Shown: positions 1-11,182 of the stretch, piece by piece
How the letters are laid out: the number at the start of each line of letters is the position of its first letter
How positions within the stretch are numbered: the first letter of the stretch is position 1
DNA from: Rhodocyclaceae bacterium
Lineage (GTDB): Bacteria; Pseudomonadota; Gammaproteobacteria; Burkholderiales; Rhodocyclaceae
NCBI GenBank assembly: GCA_016702335.1
Contig: JADJEF010000020.1
Location: 1-64,000, forward strand
DNA: 64,000 bases
Direction of reading: 5' to 3'
Made by a program: the position numbers and the translations under genes
Notes under the pieces: generated by a model
Seen by the model: only the letters and a program-made list of their open reading frames with translations
Database searches by the model: none
What the model was told of the DNA's origin: nothing

Positions 1-857
1 GGATAACGATCTCGCCAAATTCTTCGACACGGTCAATCACGAAGCGTGTTGATGAACATCATCGGGCGAACGATTCAACACAAGGCGTTACCGAGCCTGA
101 TCGGCCGTGTTATTATCTGCGCGCCGGGGTGCTGGTCGGTTACCATTTGAGCCCAGCGACAGGGCACGCCGCCGTGGCCGTGCCAGCCGTCGCCGCTCTT
201 GGACAACATCCCCGCTTAACGAACTGGATCAGAACTCGAACCCCGCGGGCATCGCTTTGCGCTAGCTGACGACATGGTGATTCTGGTCAAAAGCCAAAGA
301 GCAGGGGAACGGGTCATGCATGCGTGACGGACTGTCTGAAGGAAAGCCGTCTGCAGTCAAAATCAACCCTTTTGCCAAAAAGGCGGCGAAGATGAGGATC
401 AGGGTTTTTGGGTTTCACCATCCCGTTCGGGGCAAAATCCGCTGGCTGGAAAAAGAAGCTGGCAGCGTTCAAGCACCGGGTGAAGGAACCCACCGGCAGA
501 AGCTGGGGAGTCCAATGGGTTCCGGCTGTAGAAGCTGGGATATACGTTGCGGGGCTGGATGAGAAACTTTGGCATCAGGAAGGAGCCAATACCGATCCCG
601 GAACTGGATGAGTGGATCAGACGGCGTATGCGTATGTGCGCGCTGAGACAATGGCGCTAGCGCGCACGAAGATCAAGCGACACGCTGATGATGGGCGTGA
701 GCCTGAAGGTAGCAATCCATTACGCCACCAGCAGCAAGAGCCACTGGCACATGGCACAATCTCGGCGATGCAACACGCGTTGAACAATGACCGGCTCAAG
801 GCACAAGGCTGCCAAGAGCTCAAGTGCTTTGTTGCAAGGCGCAGGGCTACACCAAGT
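1..857 (+). pseudogene. ltrA: Group II intron reverse transcriptase/maturase, fragment of copy 1
   Basis: C-terminal two thirds of the intron-encoded protein, broken into several frames. The FFDTVNHD-like block sits near 25-45. The region coding for the YADD active site is damaged (near 260-290, reading about LADD). The usual C-terminal residues KAQGYS are altered near 840-857. In group IIC introns this protein is an RT plus maturase without an endonuclease domain. The multiple frameshifts make it non-functional as written, by decay or by consensus error. Confidence 0.75.
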
Positions 858-948
858 CGTCGAGCGCGTCAGCTCGCCGAACCGCCGCCCACTGTGACCC
901 GCATGGTGGGTGGGTGGGAGGGCTGATAGAACCCGGTCCTTGCCTGAT
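1..948 (+). mobile_element. Group IIC intron copy 1 (3' part, cut by window edge)
   Basis: This is the 3' half of a group II intron, recognised by close similarity to four further copies downstream. It holds the middle and end of the reverse transcriptase/maturase gene and then the RNA domain V/VI region. The 3' end is placed at the conserved CTGAT (group II introns end in AY), followed by exon TAGGG, as in the other copies. It carries many small indels relative to the copies at 6.6 and 17.2 kb. The 5' end lies outside the window. Confidence 0.8.
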
Positions 949-1434
949 TAGGGCGATGTGTAGCGACAAAGACACAGAAACCCCAAAGCCTAGACGACAC
1001 ACACTGAAAAGGCGCATGAATTGAGCCAGAAGTGCCAGAAGGTGTGGCCGACGAAACCAGAAACCCAAGGTGCTAGGAACGAGAAGTCAAGTCCAGAAAC
1101 TAGCAGAGGAACCCGAGAAACATCTCCCGCCCCTCGGGAATCAAGTCGGAACCGCGAGCCAACCGACCAGAGGTGGAGACTCCGCCCCGCCAGGCCACGA
1201 TCGGCCCCGGGCAAAACAACCGCAGATGGGCGACGAATTACGACTGACCAGCAGCCTGCTGGAAAGCTAACAATCCGCCAAGCGACATCTTGCCCTGTGG
1301 CGATCAGCCAGTGCCCGAATCGGGTTAAGTTTTTTTTGAAAACGCTCAGACATTTTTGTTTTTCATCAGCCTTCTATCGAGAGCAAACCGACTGTGCGGC
1401 TTTTTGCGCAGGTCCGGTTGAGGGAGTGTGTGGT
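949..1434. other. Inter-intron spacer with attC remnant
   Basis: 486 bp between intron copies 1 and 2. The open frames here have no recognisable product. The last about 50 bp (1386-1434) is the right part of an attC site: the GCGGCTTTTTGCGC loop and the arm GCAGGTCCGGTTGAG, which matches attC sites of the array, directly followed by the intron 5' end. A weaker attC-like pair (GCTAAC at 1266, GTTAAGT at 1322) lies upstream. The spacer is best read as one or two decayed gene cassettes. Confidence 0.5.
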
Positions 1435-3416
1435 GTGGCGGCCTCACCACGGGCGCGATGTAATGGGGTGGAAGTCCCCCCTGGGAGTGTTGACATGGAT
1501 TGCTGATGAGTCAAATGATAACCACTAGCCGAAGGCAAGGGCGAGTCCGCGAGGGCTGGACTGGAGGAAGCCGGAGCGCGCAAACGCGCGGGCGACGGAA
1601 GGCCGGTGATTGACCGTATTAAAGGCCTGATCTGCGGGCGAGTCAGCACCACATGGCGAAGCCCATCGGGACAGCGGATGGTAAAATGCAGCGCTTGTGC
1701 GGAAACATCGCGTTCTTTACCCTAAGAGATCTGCCGCGCGAGCGGTGACGGACGTTGAACTGAACCGTGGCCCGGCGGAGCCAGACCCAATCAACCAGCG
1801 TCGATGCGGGCTGCCCCGCATCAAGGGCGAACAATTCCGGCAGCAACAACCAGCAACCGAAACAGCGCCCTGGCCAGTAATGACCGAAGTGACGCGGCAG
1901 AAGTCAGGGGCAGCGATCGTAGCAGTCGGGCCGGCTGTGGCGCGGCGAAGGATCAAACAACGGAAACACAAGGAGCAGACGGAATGCCCTGGCATAGCCG
2001 CAGCAACCCCAGACGGGGAAGGCGAGCCGGCGAACAACCCGGAGGAACCGAGCCTGGAACCAAGACAAAGACGACGGAACGAAGTGGAAACAAACGAGCT
2101 AGCCTCGCGGCGGCTCTCCAGCGACAACCTGCGAACCGCGTGGAAGCGAGCGAAAGCCAACAAGGGGGCGCCGGGCATGACGGTATCCCCATTGAAGACT
2201 TTCCCGCGACCTGCGGGCGCACTGGGGAGATATCAACGCCAACTCGACCATGGGCGCTACCGCCCCAGTGCCGTCCGCCGGGTTGAAATAACGCAGAGGA
2301 TATGAGCAAGCGGCTGCTGGGCATCCCGACCCTCATGGATCGGGTCATCCAGCAGGCCATCGCCCGCGCGCCACGCCGATCTTCGATCCCGGATTCTCGG
2401 CATCGAGCTTCGGCTTTCGACCGGGCCGCAATGCACATCAGGCGATCACGCAGGTACAACGGTACCTGAAGGACGGTAGCACCATTGCCGTGGATATCGA
2501 TCTCGCCAAATTCTTCGATACGGTCAATCACGACGTGTTGATGAACATCATCGGGCGAACGATTCACGACAAGGCGTTACTGAGTCTGATCGGCCGTTTA
2601 TCCGCGCGCCGGAGTGCTGGTCGGTGAGCACATTGAGCCCAGCGATAGGGGCACGCCCCATGGCGGGCCGCCGTCGCCGCCCTGGCCAACATCCTGCTTA
2701 ACGAACTGGATCATGAACTCGAACGGCGTAGGCACGCTTGCGCGCTACGCCGACGATATGGTGATTCTGGTCAAGACGCAACGAGCAGGGAACGGGTCAT
2801 GCAAAGTTTGACGCACTATCTGGAGGGCCGTCTGAAGCCTCAAAATCAACCCCACCAAAAGCAAGGTGGCGAAGATGAGCGAGTGCGGCTTTCTCGGCTT
2901 CACCATCATTCGGGGCAAAATCCGCTGGCTGGAAAGAAGCTGGCGGCATTCAAGCACCGGGTGAAGGAACTCACCGGCAGTAGCTGGGAGTCCCAATGGA
3001 GTTCCGGCTGAACAAGCTGGGACAGTACGTGGGGTTGGTGGGGTACTTGGCATCAGTGAGTACTACACGCCGATCCCGGAACTGGATGAGTGGATCAGAC
3101 GGCGTATGCGTATGTGCTATTGGAAACAATGGCGCTGGCCGCGCACGAAGATCAAGCATCTGCTGGCGATGGGCGTGAGCCTGAAGGCAGCGATCCAGCG
3201 CACCAGCAGCAAAAGCTACTGGTACATGGCACGAACCCGGCGATGCAGCACGCGTTGAACAATGACTGGCTCAAACAAGGGCTGCCGAGCATCAAGAACT
3301 TATGGTGCAAGGCGCAGGGCTATTCGTAGTTGTCGAGCGTCAATTGTTGAACTGCCCACTGCGGACCCGCATGGTGGGTGGTGTGGGGAGGCCGGTTAGA
3401 ACCCGTCCTACCTGAT
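1435..3416 (+). mobile_element. Group IIC-attC intron copy 2
   Basis: Second copy of the intron, about 1982 bp, the same length as copy 5. The 5' end is a degenerate GTGGCG followed by the conserved GGGCGCGATGTAATGGGG block. The 3' end is CTGAT, followed by exon TAGGGG. It sits in the R' core of an attC remnant. The 5' terminus is uncertain by a few bases because the first 15 nt differ from the other copies. Confidence 0.8.
2098..3329 (+). pseudogene. ltrA: Group II intron reverse transcriptase/maturase, copy 2
   Basis: Intron-encoded RT/maturase in at least six frame fragments. The start seen in other copies (GTTAATGGCGGCAG) is mutated to GAGCTAGCCTCG, so no ATG remains at the N-terminus. 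The catalytic YADD motif is still readable near 2748-2760 (ARYADDMVILVKT). The reading ends with the normal TATTCGTAG stop at 3327-3329. As written it cannot give a full protein. Confidence 0.8.
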
Positions 3417-4002
3417 TAGGGGTGGTTGCGCGATTGTTTGCAGGCGGATGCAGCTAAAACCACGACGAGGCGAGACCCCAATTCACGCGCCCTAGCGAGA
3501 GGCCCAAAGCTGGCCGCAAATAACTGCCGGCGGAGGGAGAGAAGCGGGGCGTCTCGCGACGGATCTCAGCCCACACGGCAAGTTGCATCGTTGTCAGAAG
3601 CGCCATGGACGTGAAAAGAAGCAGCAAGGAAACCGTCATTACCGAGAGTGTGCCCCGGACATAACCGGCACTACCGCACAACGACGACGTCTGGGCCGCC
3701 AACCAAGTCATGTTCAGCGGTCGAATCGGTGAAGAGACGTACCACAAACCACGGGCTTCCGGACCTCTGGTTGAGTCTTTCTTTGCAAAACCCGGATGGA
3801 AGTGCCGCCAGCCTTGCGCGCCAAGCAGGGAGTTGGCGAAGAGCGAAAGGACGCCGGCAGATGGCCTAAGGGAATAGCATCGCGCCGGCAAGGCGAGAAC
3901 GAGAGCCAGCGGCGTCGCGAGTGCATGTTTCGACCCCAACGTGGAGGTCACCGCGCTGCGCGGCTCTCCCACGCAGGTACAGCGCCGGAGGACGGTCGAC
4001 GG
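3417..4002. other. Decayed gene cassette between introns 2 and 3, with attC
   Basis: 586 bp spacer. A degenerate attC occupies about 3934-4002: CCCCAACGTGGAGGT, then GCTGCGCGGCT, then GCAGGT and an AGCGCC arm, directly followed by intron 3. Upstream on the minus strand are fragments of a small protein with a hydrophobic segment (TVSLLLLFTSMALL, coded near 3590-3640), interrupted by frameshifts. This is consistent with a dead membrane-protein cassette. No family is recognised. Confidence 0.5.
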
Positions 4003-5968
4003 GGGGGCCGGCAGCATGGGCGCGATGTAATCGGGGTGGAAGTCCCCGTGGGAGTACCGACATGGATTCATGATGAGTCAAATGATAACCACTAGCCGAA
4101 GGCAAGGGCGAGCCCGCGAGGACTGGTCTCGAGGAAGCCGGAGAGCAAACGTGCGAAGCGAGGGACAGAAATTGCATAAAAGGCCTGATCTGCGGGCGAG
4201 TCAGTACCACATGGCGAAGCCCATCGGGACAGCGGATAAGGTAAATGCAACGCGCGCCTGTGCGGGAACATCGCGTTCTTACCTGGGAGATCTGCCGCGC
4301 GAGCGGTGACGGACGTTGAACGAACCGTGGCGGGGTTGCGCCAGACCCAATCAACCCGCGCCGATGCGGGCTGCCCATCAGGGCGAACAAACTGGCAGCA
4401 ACGTTCAGCAACCGAAACAGCGCCTGGGCAGTAATGACCGAGGTGACGCGGCAAAGTCAGAAGCGATCGTGACAAGCGGGCCGGTTGTGGCGCGGCGAGA
4501 TCAAACAACGAAACACAAGGGCAGACGGAGGGATCTCGGCCATAGCCGTAGCAACCCCAGACGGGAAGGCTGCCGGCGAACAACCCGAACCGAGCCTTGA
4601 ACCAAGACGACACGGAACGAAGTGGAAACAAACGAGTTAATGGCGGCGGTACCGTCCAGCGACAACCCGCGAACCGCGTGGAAGCGAGTGAAAGCCAACA
4701 GGGGGCGCCGGGCATCGAGGCATCCCTATTGAAGACTTTCCCGGCCACCTGCGGCCGCATTGGGGGAAAGATCCGACGCCAACTCGACCATGGGCGCTAC
4801 CACCAGTGCCGTCCGCCGGGTTGAAATACCGGCAGGAGGATGGCAGCAAGCGGTTGCTGGCATCCCGACCTCATGGATCGGGACATCCAGCAGGCCATCG
4901 CCCGCGCTCACGCCGATCTTCGATCCCGGATTCTCGGCATCGAGCTTCGGCTTCAGACGGCGCCGCAACGCACATCAGGAGATCAAAGCAGGTACAACGG
5001 TACGTGAAGGACGGCGACACCGTGGTTGTGGATATCGATCTCGCCAAATCCTTCGATACGGTCAATCACGACGTGTTGATGAACATCATCAAGCGAACGA
5101 TTCACGACAAGGCGTTATCGAGCCTGATCGGCCGCTATCTGCGCGCCGGGGTGCTGGTCGGTGCACATTGAGCCCAGCGATAGGCACGCCGCAAGGCGGG
5201 CCGCCGTCGCCGTTCTTGGCCAACATCCTGCTTAACGAACCGGATCAGGAACTCGAACCGCGGGGCATCGCTTTGCGCGCTACGCTGACGACATGGTGAT
5301 TCTGGTCAAAAGCCAGCGAGTAGGGAACGGGTCATGCAAAGTGTGACGCACTACCTGGAGGGCCGCCCGAAGCTCAAAATCAACCCCGCCCAAAGCAAGG
5401 TGGCGAATTTGATGAGTGACTGTGGTTTTCTGGGCTTCACCATCGTTCGGGCAAAATCCGCTGGCTGAAAAAGAAGCTGGCGGCGTTCAAGCACTGGGTG
5501 AAGGAACTCACCGGCAGAAGCTGGGGAGTCAATGGATTCCGGCTGCAGAAGCTGGGACACCGTGCGGGGTTGGATGGGGTACTTTGGCATCAGCGAGTAC
5601 TGCACGCCGATCCCGGAACTGCGATGAGTGGATCAGACGGCGTATGCGTATGTGCTATTGGAAACAATGGCGCTGGCCGCGCGCGAAGATCAAGCATCTG
5701 CTGGCGATGGGCGTGAGCCTGAAGGCAGCGAACCAGCATGCCACCAGCAGCAAGAGCTACTGGCACATGGCACGTACCCCGGCGATGCAACACGCGTTGA
5801 ACAATGACTGGCCCAAGGCACAAGGGCCGCCGAGCATCAAGCCTTTATGGTGCAAGGCGCAGGGCTATTCGTAGTCGTCGAGCGCGTCAGTTCGTTGAAC
5901 CGCCCACTGCGGACCCGCATGGCGGGTGGTGTGGGGAGGCCGGTTAGAACCCGGTCCTAACCGCCGAT
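4003..5968 (+). mobile_element. Group IIC-attC intron copy 3
   Basis: Third copy, about 1966 bp. The 5' end is GC-rich and degenerate (G-run then GGCAGCATGGGCGCGATG). The 3' end is CCGAT at 5964-5968, followed by exon TAGCC. It has the same orientation as the other copies, opposite to the cassettes. Confidence 0.8.
4640..5874 (+). pseudogene. ltrA: Group II intron reverse transcriptase/maturase, copy 3
   Basis: RT/maturase gene starting at the conserved ATGGCGGCG and ending at TATTCGTAG. Fragments in three frames cover RT blocks, including DIDLAKSFDTVNHDVL near 5032-5080. The active-site region at about 5275-5300 reads through a frame change (RATLTTW in one frame, YADD in another). Several single-base losses relative to copies 4 and 5 destroy the frame. 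Confidence 0.8.
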
Positions 5969-6535
5969 TAGCCGGTTTGGTGAACAAGATGGGCGCACCC
6001 ATGGGGAAACCGGAACGCCTGACGCAACAGAGGTACCCGCACCAAAGAACTGGCTGTCTGGAACGTCACAACGCAGGGAGTCCTATGATTTCGAAGCGAT
6101 GAGTACTGCTGTGGTCAATTTGTGACACAGGGAAAGCAATCAGCGTCATAAGAGGCAAAGGCTGGACGCTATTTTGACGAAAACTGGAAAGCCAAGAAAA
6201 CGGGAAACATAGAGCCAGCTTGGCGAGCGCGAAAGGCTGCTAATCTCCCGCCACTCTGGCAGCCGCAACGAAGCATGTCCCGACCGAGACCAGCACGGCC
6301 TGGAATGCGTATCTACCAGAAAGAAGGCTTAAATGCCCCGTGGTGCGCATCAATCCACTGTACGGGAGATAGTACAGTTAGCCCGTCTTTAAAGGTCTGT
6401 GCAGCCTCTTACTACTAGCGACCACGGCGAAGCCACTTGGGAGAGGAGTGTATTTCATAAAGAGCACTGTATCGTCTTATTATCCCGAATCGCCAAACCG
6501 ACGTTCTCGTAAAACGCCTGCGGACACCGTCATCA
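5969..6535. other. Inter-intron cassette remnant without recognisable gene
   Basis: 567 bp between intron 3 and the attC that hosts intron 4. Both strands contain only short frames with no recognised product. The position between two attC-borne introns suggests a decayed cassette. Confidence 0.4.
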
Positions 6536-6595
6536 GCCCTAACGCTTGGAGAATAACTGGACCGCGCGGCTTGCGTAGGTCCGGGTTGAGAGGGT
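6536..6595 (-). repeat. attC site interrupted by intron 4
   Basis: Begins CCCTAACG (6537). Arms ACTGGACCGCGCGGC and GCGTAGGTCCGGGTTGAG are complementary. It stops at AGGGT where intron 4 begins. The remaining R' bases lie at 8571 onward. Confidence 0.7.
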
Positions 6596-8570
6596 GTGGC
6601 GCCCAGCATGGGCGCGATGTAATGGGGTCGGGAAGTCCCCTGTGGAGTACCGACATGGATTCATGATGAGTCAAATGATAACCACTAGCCGAAGGCAAGG
6701 GCGAGTCCGCGAGGACTGGTCTGGAGGAAGCCGGAGAGCAAACAAGCGAGGCGACGGACAGAAATTGCATAAAAGGCCTGATCTGCGGGGGCGAGTCAGC
6801 ACCACATGGCGAAGCCCATCGGGACAGCGGATAAGGTAAATGCAGCGCTTGGTGCGGAAACATCGCGTTCTTACCTGGGAGATCTGCCGCGCGAGCGGTG
6901 ACGGACGTTGAACGAACCGTGGCCGGCTGAGCCAGACCCAATCCACCAGCGCCGATGCGGGCATGCCCGCATCAAGGGCGAACAAATCTGCAGCAACGTT
7001 CAGCAACCGAAACAGCGCCTTGGCCAGTAATGACCGAGGTGACGCGGCAGAAGTCAGCAGCGATCGTAGTAGTCGGGCCGGTTGTGGCGCGGCGAAGGAT
7101 CAAACAACGAAACACAAGGGAGCAGACGGAGCGATCTCGGCATAGCCGTAGCAACCCCAGACGGGGAAGGCGAGCCGGCGAACAACCCGAACCGAGCCTT
7201 GAACCAAGACGACACGGAACGAAGTGGAAACAACCGAGTTAATGGCGGCAGTACTTCCAGCGACAACCTGCGAACCGCATGGAAGCGAGTGAAAGCCAAC
7301 AAGGGGGCGCCGGGTATCGACGGTATCACCATTGAAGACTTTCCCGCCGACCTGCGGCGCACTGGGAGATATCCGAAGCCAACTCGACCATGGGCGCTAC
7401 CGCCCCAGTGCCGTCCGCCGGGTGGAAATACCGGAGGATGGCAGCAAGCGGTGCTGGGCATCCTGACCCCTCATGGATCGGGTCATCCAGCAGGCCATCG
7501 CCCAGTGCTCACGCCGATCTTCGATCCCGGATTCTCGGCATCGAGCTTCGGCTTCAGACTGGGCCGCAATGCACATCAGGCCATCCAGCAGGTACAACGG
7601 TATGTGAAGGACGGCAACACCGTGGCTGTGGATATCGATCTCGCCAAATTCTTCGATACCGTCAATCACGACGTGTTGATGAACATCATCGGGCGAACGA
7701 TTCACGACAAGGCGTTGTTGGCCCTGATCGGCCGTTACCTGCGCGCCGGAGTGCTGGTCGGTGAGCACATTGAGCCCAGCGATATGGGCACGCCGCAGGC
7801 GGGGCCCATGTCGCCGCCTTCGGCCAACATCCTGCTCAACGAACTGGATCATGAACTCGAACGGCGTGGGCATCGCTTTGCGCGCTACGCTGACGATATG
7901 GTGATTCTGGTCAAGACACAACGAGCAGGGGAACGGGTCATGCAAAGTTTGACGCGCGTCTCTGAAGGCCGTCTGAAAGCTCAAAATCAACCCCGCCAAA
8001 AGCAAGGTGGCGAAGATGAGCGAATGCGGCTTTCTGGGCTTCACCATCGTTCGGGGCAAAATCCGCTGGCTGGAAAAGAAGCTGGCAGCGTTCAAGCACC
8101 GGGTGAAGGAACTCACCGGCAGAAGCTGAGAGGCCAATGGGGTTCCGGCTGAACAAGCTGGGACAGTACGTGCGGGGTTGATGGGGTACTTTGGCATCAG
8201 CGAGTACTACACGCCGATCCCGGAACTGGACGAGTGGATCAGACGGCGTATGCGTATGTGCTATTGAACAATGGCGCTGGCCGCGCACGAAGATCAAGCA
8301 TCTGCTGGCGATGGGCGTGAGCCTGAAGTCAGCGATCCAGCATGCCACCAGCAGCAAAGCTACTGGCACATGGCACGCAACCCGGCGATGCAGCACGCGT
8401 TGAACAATGACTGGCCAAGGCACAAGGGGCTGCCGAGCATCAAGAACTTATGGTGCAAGGCGCAGGGCTATTCGTAGTCGTCGAGCGCGTCAATTCGTTG
8501 AACCGCCCACTGCGGACCCGCATGGTGGGTGGTGTGGGGAGGGCCGGTTAGAACCCGGTCCTTACCCGAT
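6596..8570 (+). mobile_element. Group IIC-attC intron copy 4
   Basis: 1975 bp. The 5' end is GTGGCGCCCAGCATGGG and the 3' end CTTACCCGAT. It is inserted after GGT of the attC R' core, like copy 5. The first 640 bp hold ribozyme domains I-III, then the RT gene, then about 90 bp of domain V/VI. Exon TGGG follows instead of TAGG, so one exon base is lost or misread. Confidence 0.88.
7242..8477 (+). pseudogene. ltrA: Group II intron reverse transcriptase/maturase, copy 4
   Basis: One of the two best preserved copies. It starts at ATGGCGGCA (7242) and ends TAG (8475-8477), about 412 codons, the normal size for group IIC RTs. RT blocks in order: NKGAPGIDGI, FSASSFGFR, DIDLAKFFDTVNHDVL, GTPQAGPMSP and FARYADDMVILVKTQ (YADD active site near 7885-7900). 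The middle, about 7517-7980, is one open frame, but single-base gaps shift the frame on both sides (near 7249, 7360, 7980 and 8130). Confidence 0.85.
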
Positions 8571-8577
8571 TGGGTCC

Positions 8578-9000
8578 TCAGTCTATGCATACTCGGCCAG
8601 GTCCCTTGTCGCGACGCCCTTGGTAGAGATACTTAAAGCAGCCAAATGGATGATTACTGACTCTACAAACGCCGCGCACAAGACCATTGACATCGGGCTT
8701 GTTTCCGACGTCCAGACAACCACCTAAACATTCCGATTTGTCAGTGCATTCCCTTCCCCCATCTTGATAGGGTGTATCGCACCTTAGATTTCCTCTAAGC
8801 CCACCACGTCTCCAAATGCCGCCTCTTGCGCGGCATTGATCGCGACTATCCGGGATGCAAGCTTCCTCTGGAGCATGGGATCTGTTGTCCCAAGTGCCGC
8901 CTTCTGCTGAGCACGTTGCACGTGCCTTGACAACAAACGGTGTGTCGAGTTTGCAGTCGAATTCGACAAGATTTGTAATGTCAAGTTCTCCGTCAGTCAT
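8578..9000 (-). CDS. Cysteine-rich cassette protein, N-terminus probably lost
   Basis: 140 residues with a regular Cys pattern: CSAEGGTW, CRARGGIWRRGGL, CDTPYQDGGREC and ECLGGC. This Gly-Trp/Cys layout is typical of small secreted or lipoprotein-like cassette proteins, which normally have a signal peptide. None is present here. The gene starts 16 bp from the left end of the IS30 element, so the IS probably removed the true N-terminus and promoter. It lies directly beside the 3' end of intron 4. Function unknown. Confidence 0.6.
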   Translation of the reverse strand: MTDGELDITNLVEFDCKLDTPFVVKARATCSAEGGTWDNRSHAPEEACIPDSRDQCRARGGIWRRGGLRGNLRCDTPYQDGGRECTDKSECLGGCLDVGNKPDVNGLVRGVCRVSNHPFGCFKYLYQGRRDKGPGRVCID

Positions 9001-9009
9001 GGGGCGGTT

Positions 9010-10077
9010 TCAATGACCAAGTGCAAAAAGTGAAGCGTGATGATGCCTGAAGTCAAAAGCGTCTGCAGAGAACAATTCGGCGGGACATTTGAAGCCGAGG
9101 GATTTGCGCGGACGCGTGTTCAATTGCCAAGCAACGGCATCGAGCTCATCTTGAGTGAACGCATCAAGTCAGTTCCCTTGGGGAAGTACTGCCTGAGCAG
9201 GCCGTTGGTGTTTTCATTGATGCCACGCTGCCAGGGGCTGTGCGGATCGGCAAAGTAAACTTTCACACCGGTGGCCTGAGTCAAGCGCTGGTGCTCCGTC
9301 ATCTCCTTGCCCTGATCGTAGGTCAGCGAAAGCCGCTTCTGCGCCTCGATGCGATTGAGCACATGGCTGAAGCCACTGAGCGCGGATTCGGCACTGGCAT
9401 CCTCCATCCGAGAGAGCACGGTGAACAGCGTGGTGCGCTCCACCAGCGTGCCAATCGCCGAACGGTTGAACGCGCCTTTGATCAGGTCACCTTCCCAGTG
9501 GCCCGGCACCAAGCGTTCGTCCACTTCAGGCGGCCGGTCATGGATGCTGACCATAGCGGGAATACGACCACGCCGGTCTTCGCCACGCGCCTGGGGCGGC
9601 GCTTGGTATGACCAAAGCGCAACCAACCAATGACCTCGGTGCGCAACTCACCACGAGGCATTGCGTAAATGGCGGTGTAGATGGTCTCGTGCGAAACCTG
9701 CAGGGAGGGTGTATCGGGATGCACAAGCGCCAGTGTGCCAGCAATCTGCTCCGGCGAGTATCTCGCCTTGAGGTAGTGGCAAACCTGCTCCCACAACGGC
9801 GTGCCAGGTCTCAGCCGACGTTCAACGCGTGGCTTCGTCGTGCAGGCCTGCGCGCGCCGGTGCGCTTCCTCACAGCGATACCCTCCCGCCAGCAGCGGTC
9901 GCCCACGCGCTCGCTGCGACTTCGGTCGAACCCATCCGTTTCGCTTCAACTCACGCGAAATCGTCGATGCGCACCGTCCCAACCCCTTGGCAATCGCCGC
10001 CGGTTTAACCCCTATCGCCAGTTGGGTTTGATCAGCGTCCGCTCTTCAATGCTCAACTGCTTGTAGTGTTTTCCCAT
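9010..10077 (-). pseudogene. IS30-family transposase, frameshifted
   Basis: N-terminus MGKHYKQLSIEERTLI at 10077, then an HTH-like part (CASTISRELKRNGW) and an integrase core with GHWEGDLIKG (first catalytic Asp), TYDQGKEM (second Asp) and GINENTNGLLRQYFPKG (catalytic Glu). The C-terminus RPRKSLGFKCPAELF follows in another frame. At least three frame changes (near 10030, 9560 and 9165) split it. All DDE residues are present, so it may be a recent element with sequence errors. Confidence 0.85.
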
Positions 10078-10109
10078 GCAACATTTCTCCCGATAATGTT
10101 GCACTTGGT
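9016..10109 (-). mobile_element. IS30-family insertion sequence
   Basis: An element of about 1.1 kb bounded by inverted repeats ACCAAGTGCAA (9016-9026) and TTGCACTTGGT (10099-10109), of normal IS30 size. It encodes an IS30-type transposase on the minus strand. It is inserted between a Cys-rich gene and the next cassette, inside the cassette array. A clear target-site duplication was not found by eye. Confidence 0.8.
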
Positions 10110-10234
10110 TTTGAGCGCGCCTGGTGATAACTTGACAATAGGATGTTTCTATTGCGAATTACGTAGTCTGGGCGGCTTTTCCACCTAGGCCAGGTATTGC
10201 GGTAAACACTCGTGTATCTTCGATAGAAAAGGTG

Positions 10235-10450
10235 TCAGAAGCTTTTCAAAATAGACAGTTCTTTCAGTAATAGTGTCTTCCCAGAAAGACGGCTCCTTAG
10301 CCATGATTCACCGGTCCATCCGGTATTTGCGATCAAAAACTCTACAGAAACCGGTAAGTCATTGCCCGCCCCAACAATTACGGTTGAGGCAGATGTTTGT
10401 AGCGGTAGCAATGCTAAGGATAGGGCTGTAAGAAATAGTCGAAGCGTCAT
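10235..10450 (-). CDS. Small secreted cassette protein
   Basis: 71 residues starting with a clear Sec signal peptide (MTLRLFLTALSLALLPLQTSAS, cleavage after about residue 20), followed by about 50 residues with no recognised domain. The ATG lies 8 bp left of the attC at 10458-10525, the usual position for a gene directly after a cassette junction on the minus strand. Its own attC is missing or hidden by the IS30 insertion to its left. Confidence 0.6.
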   Translation of the reverse strand: MTLRLFLTALSLALLPLQTSASTVIVGAGNDLPVSVEFLIANTGWTGESWLRSRLSGKTLLLKELSILKSF

Positions 10451-10457
10451 TGTTGTG

Positions 10458-10525
10458 GCCCAACGTGGAAGTGAGCGGCCTGCGCGGCTTTCGCGTAGGT
10501 CCGCTCCGACTGCAGGGGGTTAGCG
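10458..10525 (-). repeat. attC site
   Basis: GCCCAAC ... GTTAGCG core boxes. Arms GAGCGGCCTGCGC and GCGTAGGTCCGCTC, with the extra T in the right arm. On the minus strand this is the canonical extra base of the left arm. Confidence 0.85.
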
Positions 10526-11153
10526 ATCATTTGCGTTGAAGCACATTTCGTTTCGACGACAGACAATTGCACGGTCAACTTGCGATTGCCACTGACTTTG
10601 GAGTGATTTGGGAATAGGAATTTCGCCTACAAAAGAACCCTGCCTTAGCTCTCTCGCCAGGACGTACATGCTCTCTTCACTTTGTATCGCCAAGTAATAG
10701 CCATAAATTGCCGAGCCATTAGGGGAGCTTTCGACAGCCCATGATTGCCGAGGCGCGCTTAGCGTCTTGCTGAAGCTTTGGTTCGGACAAGAAGTCATGC
10801 GGACAGGCCGCCTTTATTGGTTGGCTTATGATCTCCAGCAATTGTTTGCAGGGGGGTATCGCTGCCCCTTGGGATACCGGGAATGCCATTAGATGAAGCG
10901 TGTCTTTCCAATTCTCTTTGGTCTGGCCATCAGGATAGAACCACGCTTGATAAAGCCCTGGCTTGTTTTGGTCCCAAGCCGCAGTCATGGGAAATCCATC
11001 GGGTATCGGAAAGTAGATCGTGTCTTTAACCACAGGAATTGAACCCCATCGTTTGACCCCTTTCATCGGGTTTTCTTTCTGAGGCGATTCTGCGTTCGAA
11101 TGAAAGGAAGTAAGTAGCACAACAACAAGCAGGAGCGGGTTCAGGAATTTCAT
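10520..11153 (-). pseudogene. Secreted cassette protein of unknown function, frameshifted
   Basis: Starts at ATG 11153 behind AAAGGTG (spacing 5), chosen over an in-frame upstream ATG because of this ribosome site and the signal peptide (MKFLNPLLLVVVLLTSFHSNA). The mature part reads GVKRWGSIPVVKDTIYFPIP and continues after one frame change near 10740 into WAVESSPNGSAIYGYYLAI, ending at the attC. Total about 210 residues, probably periplasmic. One base corrected would restore the gene. No family recognised. Confidence 0.6.
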
Positions 11154-11182
11154 ACACACCTTTCGGTTATTCAATGATGATC

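Noticed and set aside
1021..1506. 161-codon plus-strand frame between introns 1 and 2
   Set aside because: Reads across the spacer, an attC stem and the intron 5' end; no ribosome site, low-complexity Arg/Pro composition.
1697..2305. Long frames within the 5' part of intron 2
   Set aside because: They lie in ribozyme domains I-IV; the same frames appear disrupted differently in each intron copy.
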